DNA from: Kitasatospora sp. NBC_00240
Lineage (GTDB): Bacteria > Actinomycetota > Actinomycetes > Streptomycetales > Streptomycetaceae
Assembly: GCF_026342405.1 (NCBI RefSeq)
Contig: NZ_JAPEMU010000001.1
Coordinates: 2,170,001 to 2,234,000 of the forward strand
Length of the DNA: 64,000 nucleotides
Reading direction: 5' to 3'
The notes beneath the pieces are model-generated. The model was given only the letters and a program-made list of their open reading frames with translations, ran no database searches and was not told where the DNA came from. A program made the translations under genes and the position numbers. Positions 42,282-52,631 of this stretch are shown here, piece after piece. Numbering within the stretch: the stretch's first letter is position 1; each line of letters opens with the position of its first letter.

Positions 42282-42968
42282 TCAGACCTGGCCGGCACCG
42301 GCACCGGGACCGGGACCGGGGTGGACGGTGCGCAGGTAGCGCAGTTCGAGGCCGTCGAGCAGGGCCTCCAGGCCGGTTTCGAAGGCTCCCTCGTCGATCG
42401 AGCGGCGGTGCTCGGCGAGCAGGTGGGCCTCGCCGAGGTGCGGGTACTCGGCCGCGTACAGGCCGGCGTCCTCGGGGAACCCGGCGGCGAACGAGGCGAG
42501 CGCGGAGCCGGTGACGAAGTAGCGCATCAGGGCGCCGATCCGGGTGGCCTGGCCGCGCGGCCAGCCGGCGTCGACCAGACAGCCGAAGACGGCGTCGGCG
42601 AGGCGCAGCGCGTTCGGCCGGCGGCCCGGGCCCTGGGCGAGGACGGGGACGATGCTGGGGTGGGCGGCCAGGGCCGCGCGGTAGGAGCGGGCCCAGTCGC
42701 GCAGTGCGGTGCGCCAGTCCGGGGCGGCGTCGGCCGGGCCGGCCGGACCGAACATCGAGAGGTCCACCTCGCCCATCACCGAGTCGACCACCGCGTCGAG
42801 CAGTTCGTCCTTGGTGGCGAAGTGGTTGTAGAGGGAGGGGCCGCTGACCGAGAGTTCGGTGGCCAGCCGGCGGGTGGACAGTGCGTCCAGGCCCTCGGCG
42901 TCGGCCAGCGCGAGAGCTGCCGCGACGATGCGGTCGCGGCTGAGCAGTGGCGTGCGCGGGCGGGCCAT
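42282..42968 (-). CDS. TetR-family transcriptional regulator
   Basis: The 228-residue protein has an N-terminal TetR HTH (RIVAAALALADAEGLDALSTRRLA, here in part, then VSGPSLYNHFATKDELLDAV) and a C-terminal all-helical ligand domain with a Gly/Pro-rich tail. GGAGGAA lies 7 nt before the ATG. It diverges from the acyl-CoA dehydrogenase gene, and the shared 120-bp region holds an inverted repeat, so it probably represses that operon and responds to an acyl-CoA or related ligand. It converges closely with nos. Confidence 0.92.
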   Translation of the reverse strand: MARPRTPLLSRDRIVAAALALADAEGLDALSTRRLATELSVSGPSLYNHFATKDELLDAVVDSVMGEVDLSMFGPAGPADAAPDWRTALRDWARSYRAALAAHPSIVPVLAQGPGRRPNALRLADAVFGCLVDAGWPRGQATRIGALMRYFVTGSALASFAAGFPEDAGLYAAEYPHLGEAHLLAEHRRSIDEGAFETGLEALLDGLELRYLRTVHPGPGPGAGAGQV

Positions 42969-43063
42969 CGTCGATTCCTCCGGTCGGGTGGGCGGGCACG
43001 CCCAGGGCGGTCATTCTCGCAGGCGGCCCTTCACAGATCGGCCGGGGCGGGTTAGAGTCCGAA

Positions 43064-43082
43064 AAACTTGCACCGCTAGTTT
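43064..43082. promoter_or_regulatory. Probable TetR operator over the acyl-CoA dehydrogenase promoter
   Basis: AAACTTGCACCGCTAGTTT has AAACT/AGTTT arms with partial inner symmetry, is far AT-richer than its flanks, and contains TAGTTT (43077-43082), a TANNNT -10 that would start transcription at about 43088, the A of the ATG. A leaderless, TetR-controlled mRNA is predicted. Confidence 0.55.
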
Positions 43083-43087
43083 AACGG

Positions 43088-44293
43088 ATGGACGCCCCCA
43101 TGAACCTGGAGCTCACCGAGGAGCAGAGCGCCGTCCGCGCACTCGCCGCAAGCTTCACCGACCGCGAGATCGTGCCGTACGCCGCCGCCTGGGACCGCGC
43201 CGAGTCGGTGGACCGCTCGATCGTCAAGAAGCTGGCCGAGGTCGGCTTCCTGGGGCTGACCATCCCCGAGGAGTACGGCGGCAGCGGCGGCGACCACCTG
43301 GCGTACTGCCTGGTCCTGGAGGAGCTGGGCCGGGGGGACTCCGCCGTGCGCGGCATCGTCTCGGTCACCCTCGGCCTGGTCGCCAAGTCCGTGAACGCGT
43401 ACGGGACCGAGGAGCAGAAGCGGCACTGGCTGCCCGCGCTCACCTCGGGCCAGGCCCTCGGCTGCTTCGCCCTGACCGAACCCGGCACCGGTTCGGACGC
43501 CGCCAACCTGACCACCCGGGCGGTCCGCGACCGGCGTGGGGGCACCTCCGGCTCGGAGAGCGGGGGAGACTGGCTGATCAGCGGCTCCAAGATGTTCATC
43601 ACCAACGGGACGTGGGCCGACGTCGCCCTGGTCTTCGCCCGCACCGGCGGCGACGACCCGGAGCAGGCCGGTCACAAGGGGATCACCGCCTTCCTCGTCC
43701 CGACCGACCTGCCCGGATTCACCCGCACCGAGATCCACGGCAAGCTCGGACTGCGCGGCCAGGCCACCGCCGAACTCACCTTCGACGCCGTCCGGGTGCC
43801 GGACAGCGCCCGGCTCGGCGCCGAGGGCAAGGGCTTCACGGTGGCGATGGCAGCCCTGGCCAAGGGCCGGATGTCGGTGGCGGCCGGCTGCGTCGGGATC
43901 GCCCGGGCCTGCCTGGAGGCGGCCGTGAAGTACGCCGCCGAACGCGAGCAGTTCGGCCGGCCGATCGCCTCGCACCAGCTGGTCCAGGAGCTGCTCTCGG
44001 ACATCGCGGTGGACCTGGAGGCGGCCCGGCTGCTCACCTGGCGGGTGGCCGACCACATCGAGCGCGGGCTGCCCTTCGGCACCGAGTCCTCGGTCGCCAA
44101 GCTGTTCGCCAGTGAGGCCGCCGTGCGGGCCGCCAACAACGCGCTGCAGGTCTTCGGCGGGTACGGCTTCATCGACGAGTACCCGGTCGGCAAGTACCTC
44201 CGGGACGCCCGGGTGATGACCCTGTACGAGGGCACCAGCCAGATCCACAAGCTGCTGATCGGACGCTCGCTCACCGGTGTCAACGCCTTCTGA
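43088..44293 (+). CDS. Acyl-CoA dehydrogenase
   Basis: The 401-residue flavoprotein has LGCFALTEPGTGSDAANL (FAD/substrate loop) near residue 125, GMRGQATAEL-like LGLRGQATAELTF, and the C-terminal YEGTSQIHKLLIGR whose Glu is the catalytic base of short- and medium-chain enzymes. It dehydrogenates acyl-CoA at alpha-beta, the first beta-oxidation step, passing electrons to ETF. ATG 43088 fits a leaderless start; ATG 43100 is the alternative. Downstream thiolase and reductase genes lie on the same strand. Confidence 0.93.
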   Translation: MDAPMNLELTEEQSAVRALAASFTDREIVPYAAAWDRAESVDRSIVKKLAEVGFLGLTIPEEYGGSGGDHLAYCLVLEELGRGDSAVRGIVSVTLGLVAKSVNAYGTEEQKRHWLPALTSGQALGCFALTEPGTGSDAANLTTRAVRDRRGGTSGSESGGDWLISGSKMFITNGTWADVALVFARTGGDDPEQAGHKGITAFLVPTDLPGFTRTEIHGKLGLRGQATAELTFDAVRVPDSARLGAEGKGFTVAMAALAKGRMSVAAGCVGIARACLEAAVKYAAEREQFGRPIASHQLVQELLSDIAVDLEAARLLTWRVADHIERGLPFGTESSVAKLFASEAAVRAANNALQVFGGYGFIDEYPVGKYLRDARVMTLYEGTSQIHKLLIGRSLTGVNAF

Positions 44294-44310
44294 CGCCCGG
44301 CCCGTTCTCC

Positions 44311-44370
44311 CTCTCATCACCGCGACCCTCATCACCGCGACCTCATCACCGCGGCCTCATCACCGCCACC
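44311..44370. repeat. Four tandem copies of CTCATCACCGCGAC-like unit
   Basis: Units of 13-15 bp (CTCATCACCGCGAC and close variants) fill most of the gap between the acyl-CoA dehydrogenase and thiolase genes. No hairpin is formed. Slipped-strand expansion is the simplest origin. Confidence 0.85.
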
Positions 44371-44410
44371 CCCGACCCCCCGACCCTCCGACGTAGAGGA
44401 GCCCGACGAA

Positions 44411-45598
<1,188 letters not shown>

Positions 45599-45612
45599 AG
45601 GAGTATCAGCGC

Positions 45613-46371
45613 ATGAGCAGGTTCTCGGACAAGGTCGCCGTCGTCACCGGCGCGGCCCAGGGCATCGGCGCGGCCACCGCACTGCGGCTGGCCGAGGAGG
45701 GTGCGACGGTCGCCGTGGTCGACCTGACCGCCGAGCGCGCCCAGGCCACCGTCGACGTGATCACCGCCAAGGGCGGCACCGCCCGGGCGTACGGCTGCGA
45801 CGTGGTGGACCACGAGGCGGTGGAGGCGGTCTTCGCGCGGGTCGTGGAGGAGCTGGGCGGGCTGCACATCCTGGTGAACAACGCCGGGATCACCCGCGAC
45901 AACCTCTTCTTCCGGATGCCGAAGGCGGACTGGGACGCCGTCCTGTCGGTCAATCTGACCAGTGCGTTCAACTGCGCCCAGGCCGCGCAGGCGTACATGG
46001 TCCGGCAGAAGTACGGCAAGATCGTCTCGCTCAGCTCGCGCTCGGCGCTGGGCGCCCGGGGCCAGGCGAACTACGCCGCCGCCAAGGCCGGCATCCAGGG
46101 CCTGACCGCCACCCTGGCGATCGAGCTGGGCCCGTACAACATCAACGTGAACGCGGTGGCGCCCGGCTACATCGCCACCTCGATGACGGCGGCCAGCGCG
46201 GAGCGGGTCGGTGCCACCCCCGAGGACCACCAGGCGGAGGTCTCGGCCCGGACGCCGCTGCGCCGGGTCGGGCAGCCGGAGGAGATCGCCGCGGTGGTGG
46301 CGTTCCTGGCGAGCGAGGAGGCCTCGTACGTGAGCGGCCAGACCCTGTACGTCAACGGCGGGGCGCGCTGA
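45613..46371 (+). CDS. Short-chain dehydrogenase, FabG/PhaB-like 3-oxoacyl reductase
   Basis: The 252-residue SDR has [20 protein letters not shown] (NADPH site), [16 protein letters not shown], the catalytic Ser of [11 protein letters not shown] and the YAAAKAG Tyr-Lys pair, ending in [14 protein letters not shown]. The [11 protein letters not shown] stretch is typical of FabG and acetoacetyl-CoA reductases. With the thiolase it could form or use 3-hydroxyacyl-CoA. GAAGGAG lies 9 nt before the ATG and overlaps the thiolase stop. Confidence 0.92.
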   Translation: MSRFSDKVAVVTGAAQGIGAATALRLAEEGATVAVVDLTAERAQATVDVITAKGGTARAYGCDVVDHEAVEAVFARVVEELGGLHILVNNAGITRDNLFFRMPKADWDAVLSVNLTSAFNCAQAAQAYMVRQKYGKIVSLSSRSALGARGQANYAAAKAGIQGLTATLAIELGPYNINVNAVAPGYIATSMTAASAERVGATPEDHQAEVSARTPLRRVGQPEEIAAVVAFLASEEASYVSGQTLYVNGGAR

Positions 46372-46421
46372 CACCTGCCGTCGGAGGCGCGGCGACTGAG
46401 GGGTGTGACTACTTGTCGACA

Positions 46422-46446
46422 TGACAGTACGTCGGCCTGACTGTCA
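46422..46446. promoter_or_regulatory. Inverted repeat TGACAGT-N11-ACTGTCA
   Basis: Perfect 7-bp arms lie between the reductase stop and its terminator, about 175 bp before the sedolisin start. It could be a regulator site or part of the 3' fold. Confidence 0.45.
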
Positions 46447-46453
46447 CACAAAT

Positions 46454-46496
46454 GGCTGGTCCCGGTGGTCCATGACCGAACCCGGGGCCAGCCTTT
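46454..46496 (+). terminator. Intrinsic terminator of the acyl-CoA operon
   Basis: GGCTGG-T-CCCGG pairs with CCGGG-G-CCAGCC across a 16-base loop and is followed by TTT. Arms are 46454-46465 and 46482-46493. Confidence 0.85.
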
Positions 46497-46621
46497 ACCT
46501 AGTCCGGTGGCCTGGAGCGGTCATGCCAGGAGTACCAAATGACTATGGCATGATCATGTTCTGATCGATGGGATGGCCGGACCGACCTCAGCAGGCCGGA
46601 CCCTCCGTCCCAAGGAGTTCC

Positions 46622-48010
46622 ATGGGCACCTCCCCCGCCACCGCGGGCACCCGCCGCTCCGCCACCGTTCGCGCCCTCGCGCTGCTCGCCGTCGGGGCCA
46701 CCGCCCTCAGTACCGGCGGCGCCGGAGCGACCGGCCTCGCCGCCGGGCCGGCCACCGGGCACCGGCAGTCCCCGCACGTACGCCCCGCCTCCACCGGCCA
46801 CATCAGCGCCGCCGGCCGGGTCGCCCCGCTGCCGACCTCGCAATGCGTCACCGAGATCGGCATCCACTGCTACTCCCCGCTGCAGTACCGCGCCGCGTAC
46901 AACCTGGACCCGCTCTACCGGCAGGGCATCACCGGCAAGGGCCGGACGATCGTGATCGTGGACTCCTTCGGCTCACCGACCATCCAGCACGACCTGGAGG
47001 TCTTCGACCAGCAGTGGGGCATCCCCGACACCCAGGTCGAGGTGGTGAAGTGGGGCCAGGTCCCGCCCTTCGACCCGACCAACGCCGACCACACCGGCTG
47101 GGCCGGCGAGAGCACCCTGGACGTCGAGTACGCCCATGCCGTCGCCCCCGACGCCCACATCATCCTGGTCGAGACCGGCGTCGCCGAGACCGAGGGCGTC
47201 ACCGGCCTGCCCGAGATGATGGACGCCGAGAAGGCGCTGATCAAGACCGGGAAGGCCGACGTGATCTCGCAGAGCTTCGGCGCCACCGAGAACACCTTCC
47301 CCGGGTACGACAAGGGCGACTTCACGTCGCTCACCGACCTGCGGTACGCCTTCCAGTACGCCGCGGCGCACGACGTCACCGTGCTGGCCGCCTCCGGCGA
47401 CGCCGGCGCGACCGACTACCAGGCCGACGGCGAGAACCTCTACCCGTACAAGGTCAACTCCTGGCCGTCCTCGGACCCGCTGGTCACCTCGGTCGGCGGC
47501 ACCCAGCTGACCCTGGACGACAACGGCAGGCGCACCGCGCCGGACCAGGTCTGGCACGACGACTACGGCGCGGCCGGCGGCGGCGCGTCCGGCGTCTTCG
47601 CGCGCCCCTGGTACCAGACCGGCGTCGCCAAGGTCACCGGAAACCACCGGGGCACGCCCGACATCAGCATGAGCGCGGCCGTCGACGGCGCGGCCTGGAC
47701 CTACGAGTCCTACGACCCGACACGGGTCGGCTGGCACCTCACCGGCGGCACCAGCGAGGCCACCCCGATCTTCTCCGGCGTGGTCGCCCTGGCCGCCCAG
47801 CTCGCCGGACACCGGCTCGGCCAGCTGGGCCCGCGACTGTACGGGCTGGCGCTCCTCCCGCAGCAGTTCAGCGGCATCGTCGACGTGGCGGCGGGCGACA
47901 ACTCCTGGGACACCGTCACCGGCTACCAGGCCGCCAAGGGCTACGACCTCGCCTCGGGCCTGGGCACCATCGACGCGACGCGCTTCGTGCACGCCCTCGC
48001 CGGGCGCTGA
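46622..48010 (+). CDS. Secreted sedolisin (S53) protease
   Basis: The 462-residue precursor has a Sec signal (RRSATVRALALLAVGATAL) and a short propeptide-like region, then the S53 catalytic domain. The serine-carboxyl set is visible: GESTLDVEYAHAVAP (Glu and Asp), LAASGDAG (oxyanion Asp region) and GGTSEATPIFSG (catalytic Ser). The pro-domain is much shorter than in classical sedolisins. Calcium-site residues near the C terminus fit LASGLGTID. It should cleave proteins outside the cell at acidic pH. AAGGAG lies just before ATG 46622; the longer frame is rejected. Confidence 0.92.
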   Translation: MGTSPATAGTRRSATVRALALLAVGATALSTGGAGATGLAAGPATGHRQSPHVRPASTGHISAAGRVAPLPTSQCVTEIGIHCYSPLQYRAAYNLDPLYRQGITGKGRTIVIVDSFGSPTIQHDLEVFDQQWGIPDTQVEVVKWGQVPPFDPTNADHTGWAGESTLDVEYAHAVAPDAHIILVETGVAETEGVTGLPEMMDAEKALIKTGKADVISQSFGATENTFPGYDKGDFTSLTDLRYAFQYAAAHDVTVLAASGDAGATDYQADGENLYPYKVNSWPSSDPLVTSVGGTQLTLDDNGRRTAPDQVWHDDYGAAGGGASGVFARPWYQTGVAKVTGNHRGTPDISMSAAVDGAAWTYESYDPTRVGWHLTGGTSEATPIFSGVVALAAQLAGHRLGQLGPRLYGLALLPQQFSGIVDVAAGDNSWDTVTGYQAAKGYDLASGLGTIDATRFVHALAGR

Positions 48011-48064
48011 CCCCGCCCGTCACGGCGCGGCACCTCGTACGACGGTGCGGCGCACCGTACGACC

Positions 48065-48101
48065 GGCCCGGCCGGGTGGCTCCGCGCCGCCCGGCCGGGC
48101 C
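48065..48101. terminator. Hairpin between convergent genes
   Basis: GGCCCGGCCGGG (48065-48076) and CCCGGCCGGGCC (48090-48101) are perfectly complementary and lie between the sedolisin gene and the facing caspase-like gene. Confidence 0.7.
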
Positions 48102-48159
48102 CTCGTGCGGCCGGGGGCGAGCTCGCCGGGCGGCCCCGCCCCGGCCCGCCCGGCTGCGA

Positions 48160-50964
48160 TCACTCGGCGGGCGACGCGGCCAGCTGGGCCAGGTAGCGCT
48201 CGGCGGCGCGCAGCTTGCGGCCGTCCGGGCCCGGTAGGTAGGCCCGGAGCTCGATGATCTCCGGTGCCACCTTGAGCGCCTCGGTGCGGTCCGGGATCGC
48301 CCGCCAGCAGGCTTCGGCGTTGGTCGCGGCCTGCTGGGTCTCCGGATGGTCCGCACCCTGCGCCCGCAGCAGTACCAGCGCCACCGCGCGGTACAGGTCG
48401 GCGGCCTCGCCGGGCCGGCCCGCCAGCCGGGACACGTGCGCCCGCACCTGACGAACCTGCAGCGCCGGCGCCGAGGTCGGCCCGTGCACGGCCACCGTCA
48501 GCTCCTCCAGGGTCAGCGCGAGCTCGGCCGCGACCGTGTGCTCGCCGGCCTCGGCGCTGCGGACGATCCGGCCGATCGCCTCGCGGTAGTCGTCCGGCGG
48601 GGCGGGGCGGTCCTCGGCGAGGGCCTCAGGCCCGGCGGCGGGCCCGGCCGCTGCCTGCGGGGTTACCCGGACCGCCTCCGGCGCGGCGGGGGCTTCGGCG
48701 GCGGCCTCGGACACCGGCGTGCCCCAGAGCGAGTTCTGCGGTGCCGACGCGGGCTCCGGCGGGGGTACGGCCAGCCCGGTCAGGGTCGGCTGAGCCGTCA
48801 CCGCCGGGTCGACGGCCACCGCGGCCCAGGGCGAGGCGGTCTCGGACACCGGCTCGGCCGCGGCCGACAACGCCTCCAGCAGGACGGCGCCGGGCCCGCG
48901 CTTGGCCAGGGTGACCGGACGGGCGGCGGGTTCGGGGGTGTCGTCCGCCACCGGCGGGGCCTCGGCGGACAGGGCGGCCACCGGCTCGGGTTCGGCGGGT
49001 TCGGGCTCCATGGTGGCTTCCGGGGCAGGCTCCGGCACGGCGGCCGGCGTTACGAGGGCTTCCGCGGCCGGGGCCTCGGTGCCCGGGACGTCCGTAGCCA
49101 GGGTGTCCGTGGTGGGAACGTCCGGGGCGGAACCGGCCGGGGCCGGGGCATCCTCGGGCGCCCAGGTGGTCTTCTTCCGGAGCGTCACCGGCCGGGCCTC
49201 GGCCGGGGCCACCGGCGGAGCGTCCCCCTTGCTCAGGCTGACGACCGGCCCGGCCGCCGGGGCGTCGAGCGGGCCGGGCCGGGTACCGGGCTTGTCCAGG
49301 AGGACCCGCGGGGTGCTCGCGGGCACCCCGGCCTGCTCGGGGAGCGGCTTGTCCAGTCGGACCCGGGCCGTCGGCGCGGGCAGCGGCGCGGACGGCGCGG
49401 CCCCGGGGGACGCCGCCGGCAGGGAGCCGGGGGACGCCCCGGCGGCGGGCGGCACGGGAGTGTCCCGGCGGCCCCCCGGGCGCGGCTGGACGGCGACCGG
49501 GCGCGGGCCCTCGTAGGCCATCGCGTCGATCGCCGGGGCGTTCTCCGTCCGGCGGGCGGTGTTGCGGAACACCGGCCGGTCGGGGGCGTGCGAGCTGAGG
49601 ATCACCACGTCCGGGCGCAGCACCGAGTAGACCTGCTGGCGCAGTTGCTCGGGCGCCAGCACCGCGTCGGCGCCGGGCCGGCCGCCGTGCAGGGCCTCGA
49701 TCAGGGCCCGGGTGAAGGTGCCGATCTGCTCCGGGTCCGGGCTGACCACCGCCCACAGCGGGATGCCGTCGGTGAGCGGCGAGATCTGGGTCTGCAGCTG
49801 CGGCCAGGCCTGCTGGTCCGCGCTCAGGTCGGCGATCACCAGGGTCTGCCAGTCCCGCGGACGGTGCTGGAGCTCGGTGGCCACGGCCTGCCAGGACAGC
49901 CCGTCCTGGCGTACCGAGCCGGGCTTGGAGTCACGCAGCGTCAGGTACAGCTGACCGCCGCGCTTGTCGGCCACCAGGTGGCCGCCGAGGTGCACCAGGA
50001 GCGGGCCGGGGTGCCGGGAGGCGGCCCGCAGGTGGGCGAGCACGGTCTGCGGATCGTTGGCCCCCGGCAGGTGCACCGCGTCCACGGCGTCCGCCGCGAG
50101 CAGCATCTGCGGCGACACGGCCGCCAGCATCGCCGACAGGACGGGCGCCTGGTTGGCGCCACCGCGGCCCCAGGACCGCCGGCCTGACGTGCCGTAGCCG
50201 CCCTCGATGACGAGGATCCGGCCGCGCGGCGCGGCGCCGAGGCCAGCGGGCGCCGACGACGGCACCGGCCCGTTGGACCAGGGAGCGGGGCCGGCCACCG
50301 GTCCGCCCGCAGGCGCGGGTGCGCCGGGCACCGGTCCCGGTGCGAGGACGGGCCCGGGCGGCGGGACGGGTCCGTGCCCGGGCCCCGGGCCTTGCGCGGG
50401 TACGGGACCGGGCGCGGGTACGGGACCGGGCGCGGGTACGGGACCGGAAGCGCCCGCCGGACCCGGCAGCGACGCCGGGTTGATGACCGGGATCGTCACC
50501 GTCCACCCGGTGGACGGCTGGACGGGTGGCGCGGCCGGGGGCGGCGGGGCCTGCCCCGGCAGTCCCGGCTGCTGGGTCTGCGGCTGGAACTGCTGCGGCT
50601 GGAACTGTCCGGGCACGCCGGCCGACTCCGGCGCCTGGTCGAACGGGCCCTGCCGGACCGTCCGGGCGGGGCCGTCGAACGGGCCCGGCGCGTCAAAGGG
50701 ATTCGGCGCGTCGAAAGGGTTCCGCGCGTCGAACGGGCCCGGCGCGTCGAAGGGGCCGGCGGGTGCGGCGGCCGGCGGGGCCTCGACGGCCTCCGGCCCG
50801 GCGGCGCCGAACCGGGGCATCCGGGCCGTCTGCTCCATCGCCGAATCGTCGTCGTCCGTGAATGCCGGCATCCTCGTGGTCTCCTCCACGGAGGCCGGGC
50901 CGCCGGCCCACGGGCCGCCTCCCGGACCGTCCGGACCGCCGGGCATCACTGTTGCGTCCGACAC
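48160..50964 (-). CDS. Large Pro/Ala-rich protein with caspase-like fold lacking the catalytic Cys
   Basis: The 934-residue protein has a disordered N-terminal third with TTRMP/TARMP motifs and GPFDA/NPFDA repeats, then a domain (about 247-470) laid out like a caspase: strand ILVIEGGYG, strand LLVHLGGH near residue 326 where the catalytic His is expected, QLYLTLRDS, then LVIADLSADQQ at the place where VVLDCCFSG carries the Cys. The Cys is absent. A second long Pro/Ala-rich linker leads to a C-terminal helical region (about 795-934) that resembles TPR repeats. A scaffold or pseudo-protease role is likely. The GTG start lacks a good ribosome site; ATG 50946 is possible. Confidence 0.75.
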   Translation of the reverse strand: MSDATVMPGGPDGPGGGPWAGGPASVEETTRMPAFTDDDDSAMEQTARMPRFGAAGPEAVEAPPAAAPAGPFDAPGPFDARNPFDAPNPFDAPGPFDGPARTVRQGPFDQAPESAGVPGQFQPQQFQPQTQQPGLPGQAPPPPAAPPVQPSTGWTVTIPVINPASLPGPAGASGPVPAPGPVPAPGPVPAQGPGPGHGPVPPPGPVLAPGPVPGAPAPAGGPVAGPAPWSNGPVPSSAPAGLGAAPRGRILVIEGGYGTSGRRSWGRGGANQAPVLSAMLAAVSPQMLLAADAVDAVHLPGANDPQTVLAHLRAASRHPGPLLVHLGGHLVADKRGGQLYLTLRDSKPGSVRQDGLSWQAVATELQHRPRDWQTLVIADLSADQQAWPQLQTQISPLTDGIPLWAVVSPDPEQIGTFTRALIEALHGGRPGADAVLAPEQLRQQVYSVLRPDVVILSSHAPDRPVFRNTARRTENAPAIDAMAYEGPRPVAVQPRPGGRRDTPVPPAAGASPGSLPAASPGAAPSAPLPAPTARVRLDKPLPEQAGVPASTPRVLLDKPGTRPGPLDAPAAGPVVSLSKGDAPPVAPAEARPVTLRKKTTWAPEDAPAPAGSAPDVPTTDTLATDVPGTEAPAAEALVTPAAVPEPAPEATMEPEPAEPEPVAALSAEAPPVADDTPEPAARPVTLAKRGPGAVLLEALSAAAEPVSETASPWAAVAVDPAVTAQPTLTGLAVPPPEPASAPQNSLWGTPVSEAAAEAPAAPEAVRVTPQAAAGPAAGPEALAEDRPAPPDDYREAIGRIVRSAEAGEHTVAAELALTLEELTVAVHGPTSAPALQVRQVRAHVSRLAGRPGEAADLYRAVALVLLRAQGADHPETQQAATNAEACWRAIPDRTEALKVAPEIIELRAYLPGPDGRKLRAAERYLAQLAASPAE

Positions 50965-51163
50965 CGCTGGTCACCACCCCGCCCCGCCGCTGCCGCGGCG
51001 TCAGCCCGTCCACCGTGGTGCCGGTCGTCCACCACTCCCGTTGCGCCACCCTACGGCGTCCGGGCTCGACCGATCCAGGCCGGGTGGGCGATGGCGCAGG
51101 CCGGGCCCGGCCGGTGTGCCCCCGAGTCCCGCGGGCCGGGGTCCGGACGGGCGCTCGCGAGGG

Positions 51164-51742
51164 TCACCCGGGTGCGGGCCCGTCGGCCGTCCGGTAGTGC
51201 AGCAGCACGACGCCGTTGCCGAAGGTCCGGGTGTCGATCAGCTCGAGCCCGATCCGGTGGCCCGGATCCTGGATGAACCGCCGGCCCTGCCCGATGACGA
51301 CCGGGTGGACGTAGATCCGGTACTCGTCGATCAGGCCCAGCCGGACGAACTCCGCGGCGAGGTCGGCGCCGCCGATGACCAGGTCCCCGCCCGGCTCCGC
51401 CTTGAGCGCCCTGATCTGCTCGACCGTCACCTCCCGGCGGATGGTGGTGTTCGGGTCGGCCCGCTGCAGCGTCCGGGAGAAAACGATCTTGGGCATGCCC
51501 CGCCAGATCGCGGCGAACTCCGCCATCGGGGCGCTCAGCGCGGGGTCGGCGTCCGCGGTCGGCCAGTAGCCGGCCATCAGTTCGTAGGTGACGCGCCCTT
51601 CCAGGAAGGCGCCCATCACCTTGAGCTGCTCGTTGAAGTGACGGTGCAGCTCGTCGTCGACGAGGTGCCAGTCGATCTCCCGGTTCGGCCCCTCGAAGAA
51701 GCCGTCGAGGGAGACCGAGGTGAACAGGACGATCTTTCTCAT
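51164..51742 (-). CDS. Dihydrofolate reductase-like (RibD C-terminal domain) protein
   Basis: The 192-residue protein starts MRKIVLFTSVSLDGFFEGPN and contains FLEGRVTYELMAGYWP, KIVFSRTL, DLVIGGADLAAEF and DEYRIYVHPVVIGQG, the NADPH-binding fold shared by RibD reductase domains and dihydrofolate reductases. These stand-alone proteins are common in actinomycetes and of uncertain substrate. ATG 51742 is chosen by homology; the frame continues upstream through the 9-bp repeat as TALTAPTAP units, which would be a strange extension. Confidence 0.87.
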   Translation of the reverse strand: MRKIVLFTSVSLDGFFEGPNREIDWHLVDDELHRHFNEQLKVMGAFLEGRVTYELMAGYWPTADADPALSAPMAEFAAIWRGMPKIVFSRTLQRADPNTTIRREVTVEQIRALKAEPGGDLVIGGADLAAEFVRLGLIDEYRIYVHPVVIGQGRRFIQDPGHRIGLELIDTRTFGNGVVLLHYRTADGPAPG

Positions 51743-51756
51743 CACGGCCTTCGCCA

Positions 51757-51842
51757 GGGCTGTCGGGGCTGTCGGGGCTGTCGGGGCTGTCAGGGCTGTC
51801 GGGGCTGTCGGGGCTGTCAGGGCTGTCGGGGCTGTCGGGGGT
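51757..51842. repeat. Nine-bp minisatellite GGGGCTGTC
   Basis: About nine tandem copies of GGGGCTGTC with occasional A for G (CAGGGCTGTC variants). The period is a multiple of three, so the reductase frame stays open across it. The array sits 15 bp upstream of the reductase start and could alter promoter spacing or translation. Confidence 0.92.
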
Positions 51843-52004
51843 CGGGGGATCGCGACCCGCCGCCCCGGCGCCCGCGGCCGCTTTCGTCGCACCACGACCG
51901 GGTTCGCCGGTCCGCACCGGGCCACGGCCGAGACGATACGCCGCGACGGCGGACGGGACGGGCAGTGCGCCGGCCGACACGCCAGGCCCTGGGCGGACGC
52001 GGCG

Positions 52005-52580
52005 TCAGAGCAGCCCGAGCACCGCGGCGGCGGCCGCCACGCCCAGGCCCGTGCCCGCCGCGGTCTGGGCGACCGAGTGGTACTGGAGCGCCACCCTGGT
52101 CCAGCAGACGGCGGCGACCGCCGCGTACCCGGCGAGCCACCAGGGCGAGTGGACGACGGCCAGCATCCCGACCACGGCGGAGGCCACCGCGCAGTCCACG
52201 CTGATCTTCCAGACGGTGTTCACCGCCAGCAGCACGACGGTCATCGCCCAGAGCGCCAGCATCGCGACCAGGATCCCGCCAGGGGCGCCGGCGGCGGTCA
52301 TCACCGCGGCCCCGGCGCCGATCGAGCCGAGGATGACCAGGAAGATCGGCGCCCGCTGGGTGCGGTCCACCACATGGCGGTCGCCCCAGGTGCCCCGCCG
52401 GCGCTCCCACTCGATGTAGGAGGCCGGGACGATCCCGGTGCAGAGCGCGCCGAGCAGGCCCCACGGGGCGCCGGTCCAGTCCCCGGCGGCCGCGAGGCCG
52501 ATGGCGGGCATTCCGGCGAGCAGGACGTTCCGGGGCTGGAGCACGTCGGTGACGACGCGCGCGGTGGTGGTGTCGGTCAT
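52005..52580 (-). CDS. PAP2-like integral membrane phosphatase homologue
   Basis: The 191-residue protein has about six hydrophobic segments. KISVDCAVASA, where PAP2 proteins show a KxSxH-type signature, and VALQYHSVAQTAAGTGLG, which matches the RxxxxxH/SxxD-like third block, suggest the lipid-phosphate phosphatase superfamily. The first motif is eroded (HVVDRTQR instead of KxxxxxxRP), so activity is doubtful. ATG 52580 is preferred to 52592. It has no operon partners. Confidence 0.7.
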   Translation of the reverse strand: MTDTTTARVVTDVLQPRNVLLAGMPAIGLAAAGDWTGAPWGLLGALCTGIVPASYIEWERRRGTWGDRHVVDRTQRAPIFLVILGSIGAGAAVMTAAGAPGGILVAMLALWAMTVVLLAVNTVWKISVDCAVASAVVGMLAVVHSPWWLAGYAAVAAVCWTRVALQYHSVAQTAAGTGLGVAAAAAVLGLL

Positions 52581-52631
52581 GCGCACGACCATCTCAGAGC
52601 CGGTCCGCCCGCCGGCCGCGAGGGTGCGGCC

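Noticed and set aside
51757-51842. CRISPR-like array
   Set aside because: Units are 9 bp and contiguous with no spacers; the same holds for the repeats at 44311-44370 and 62682-62739.
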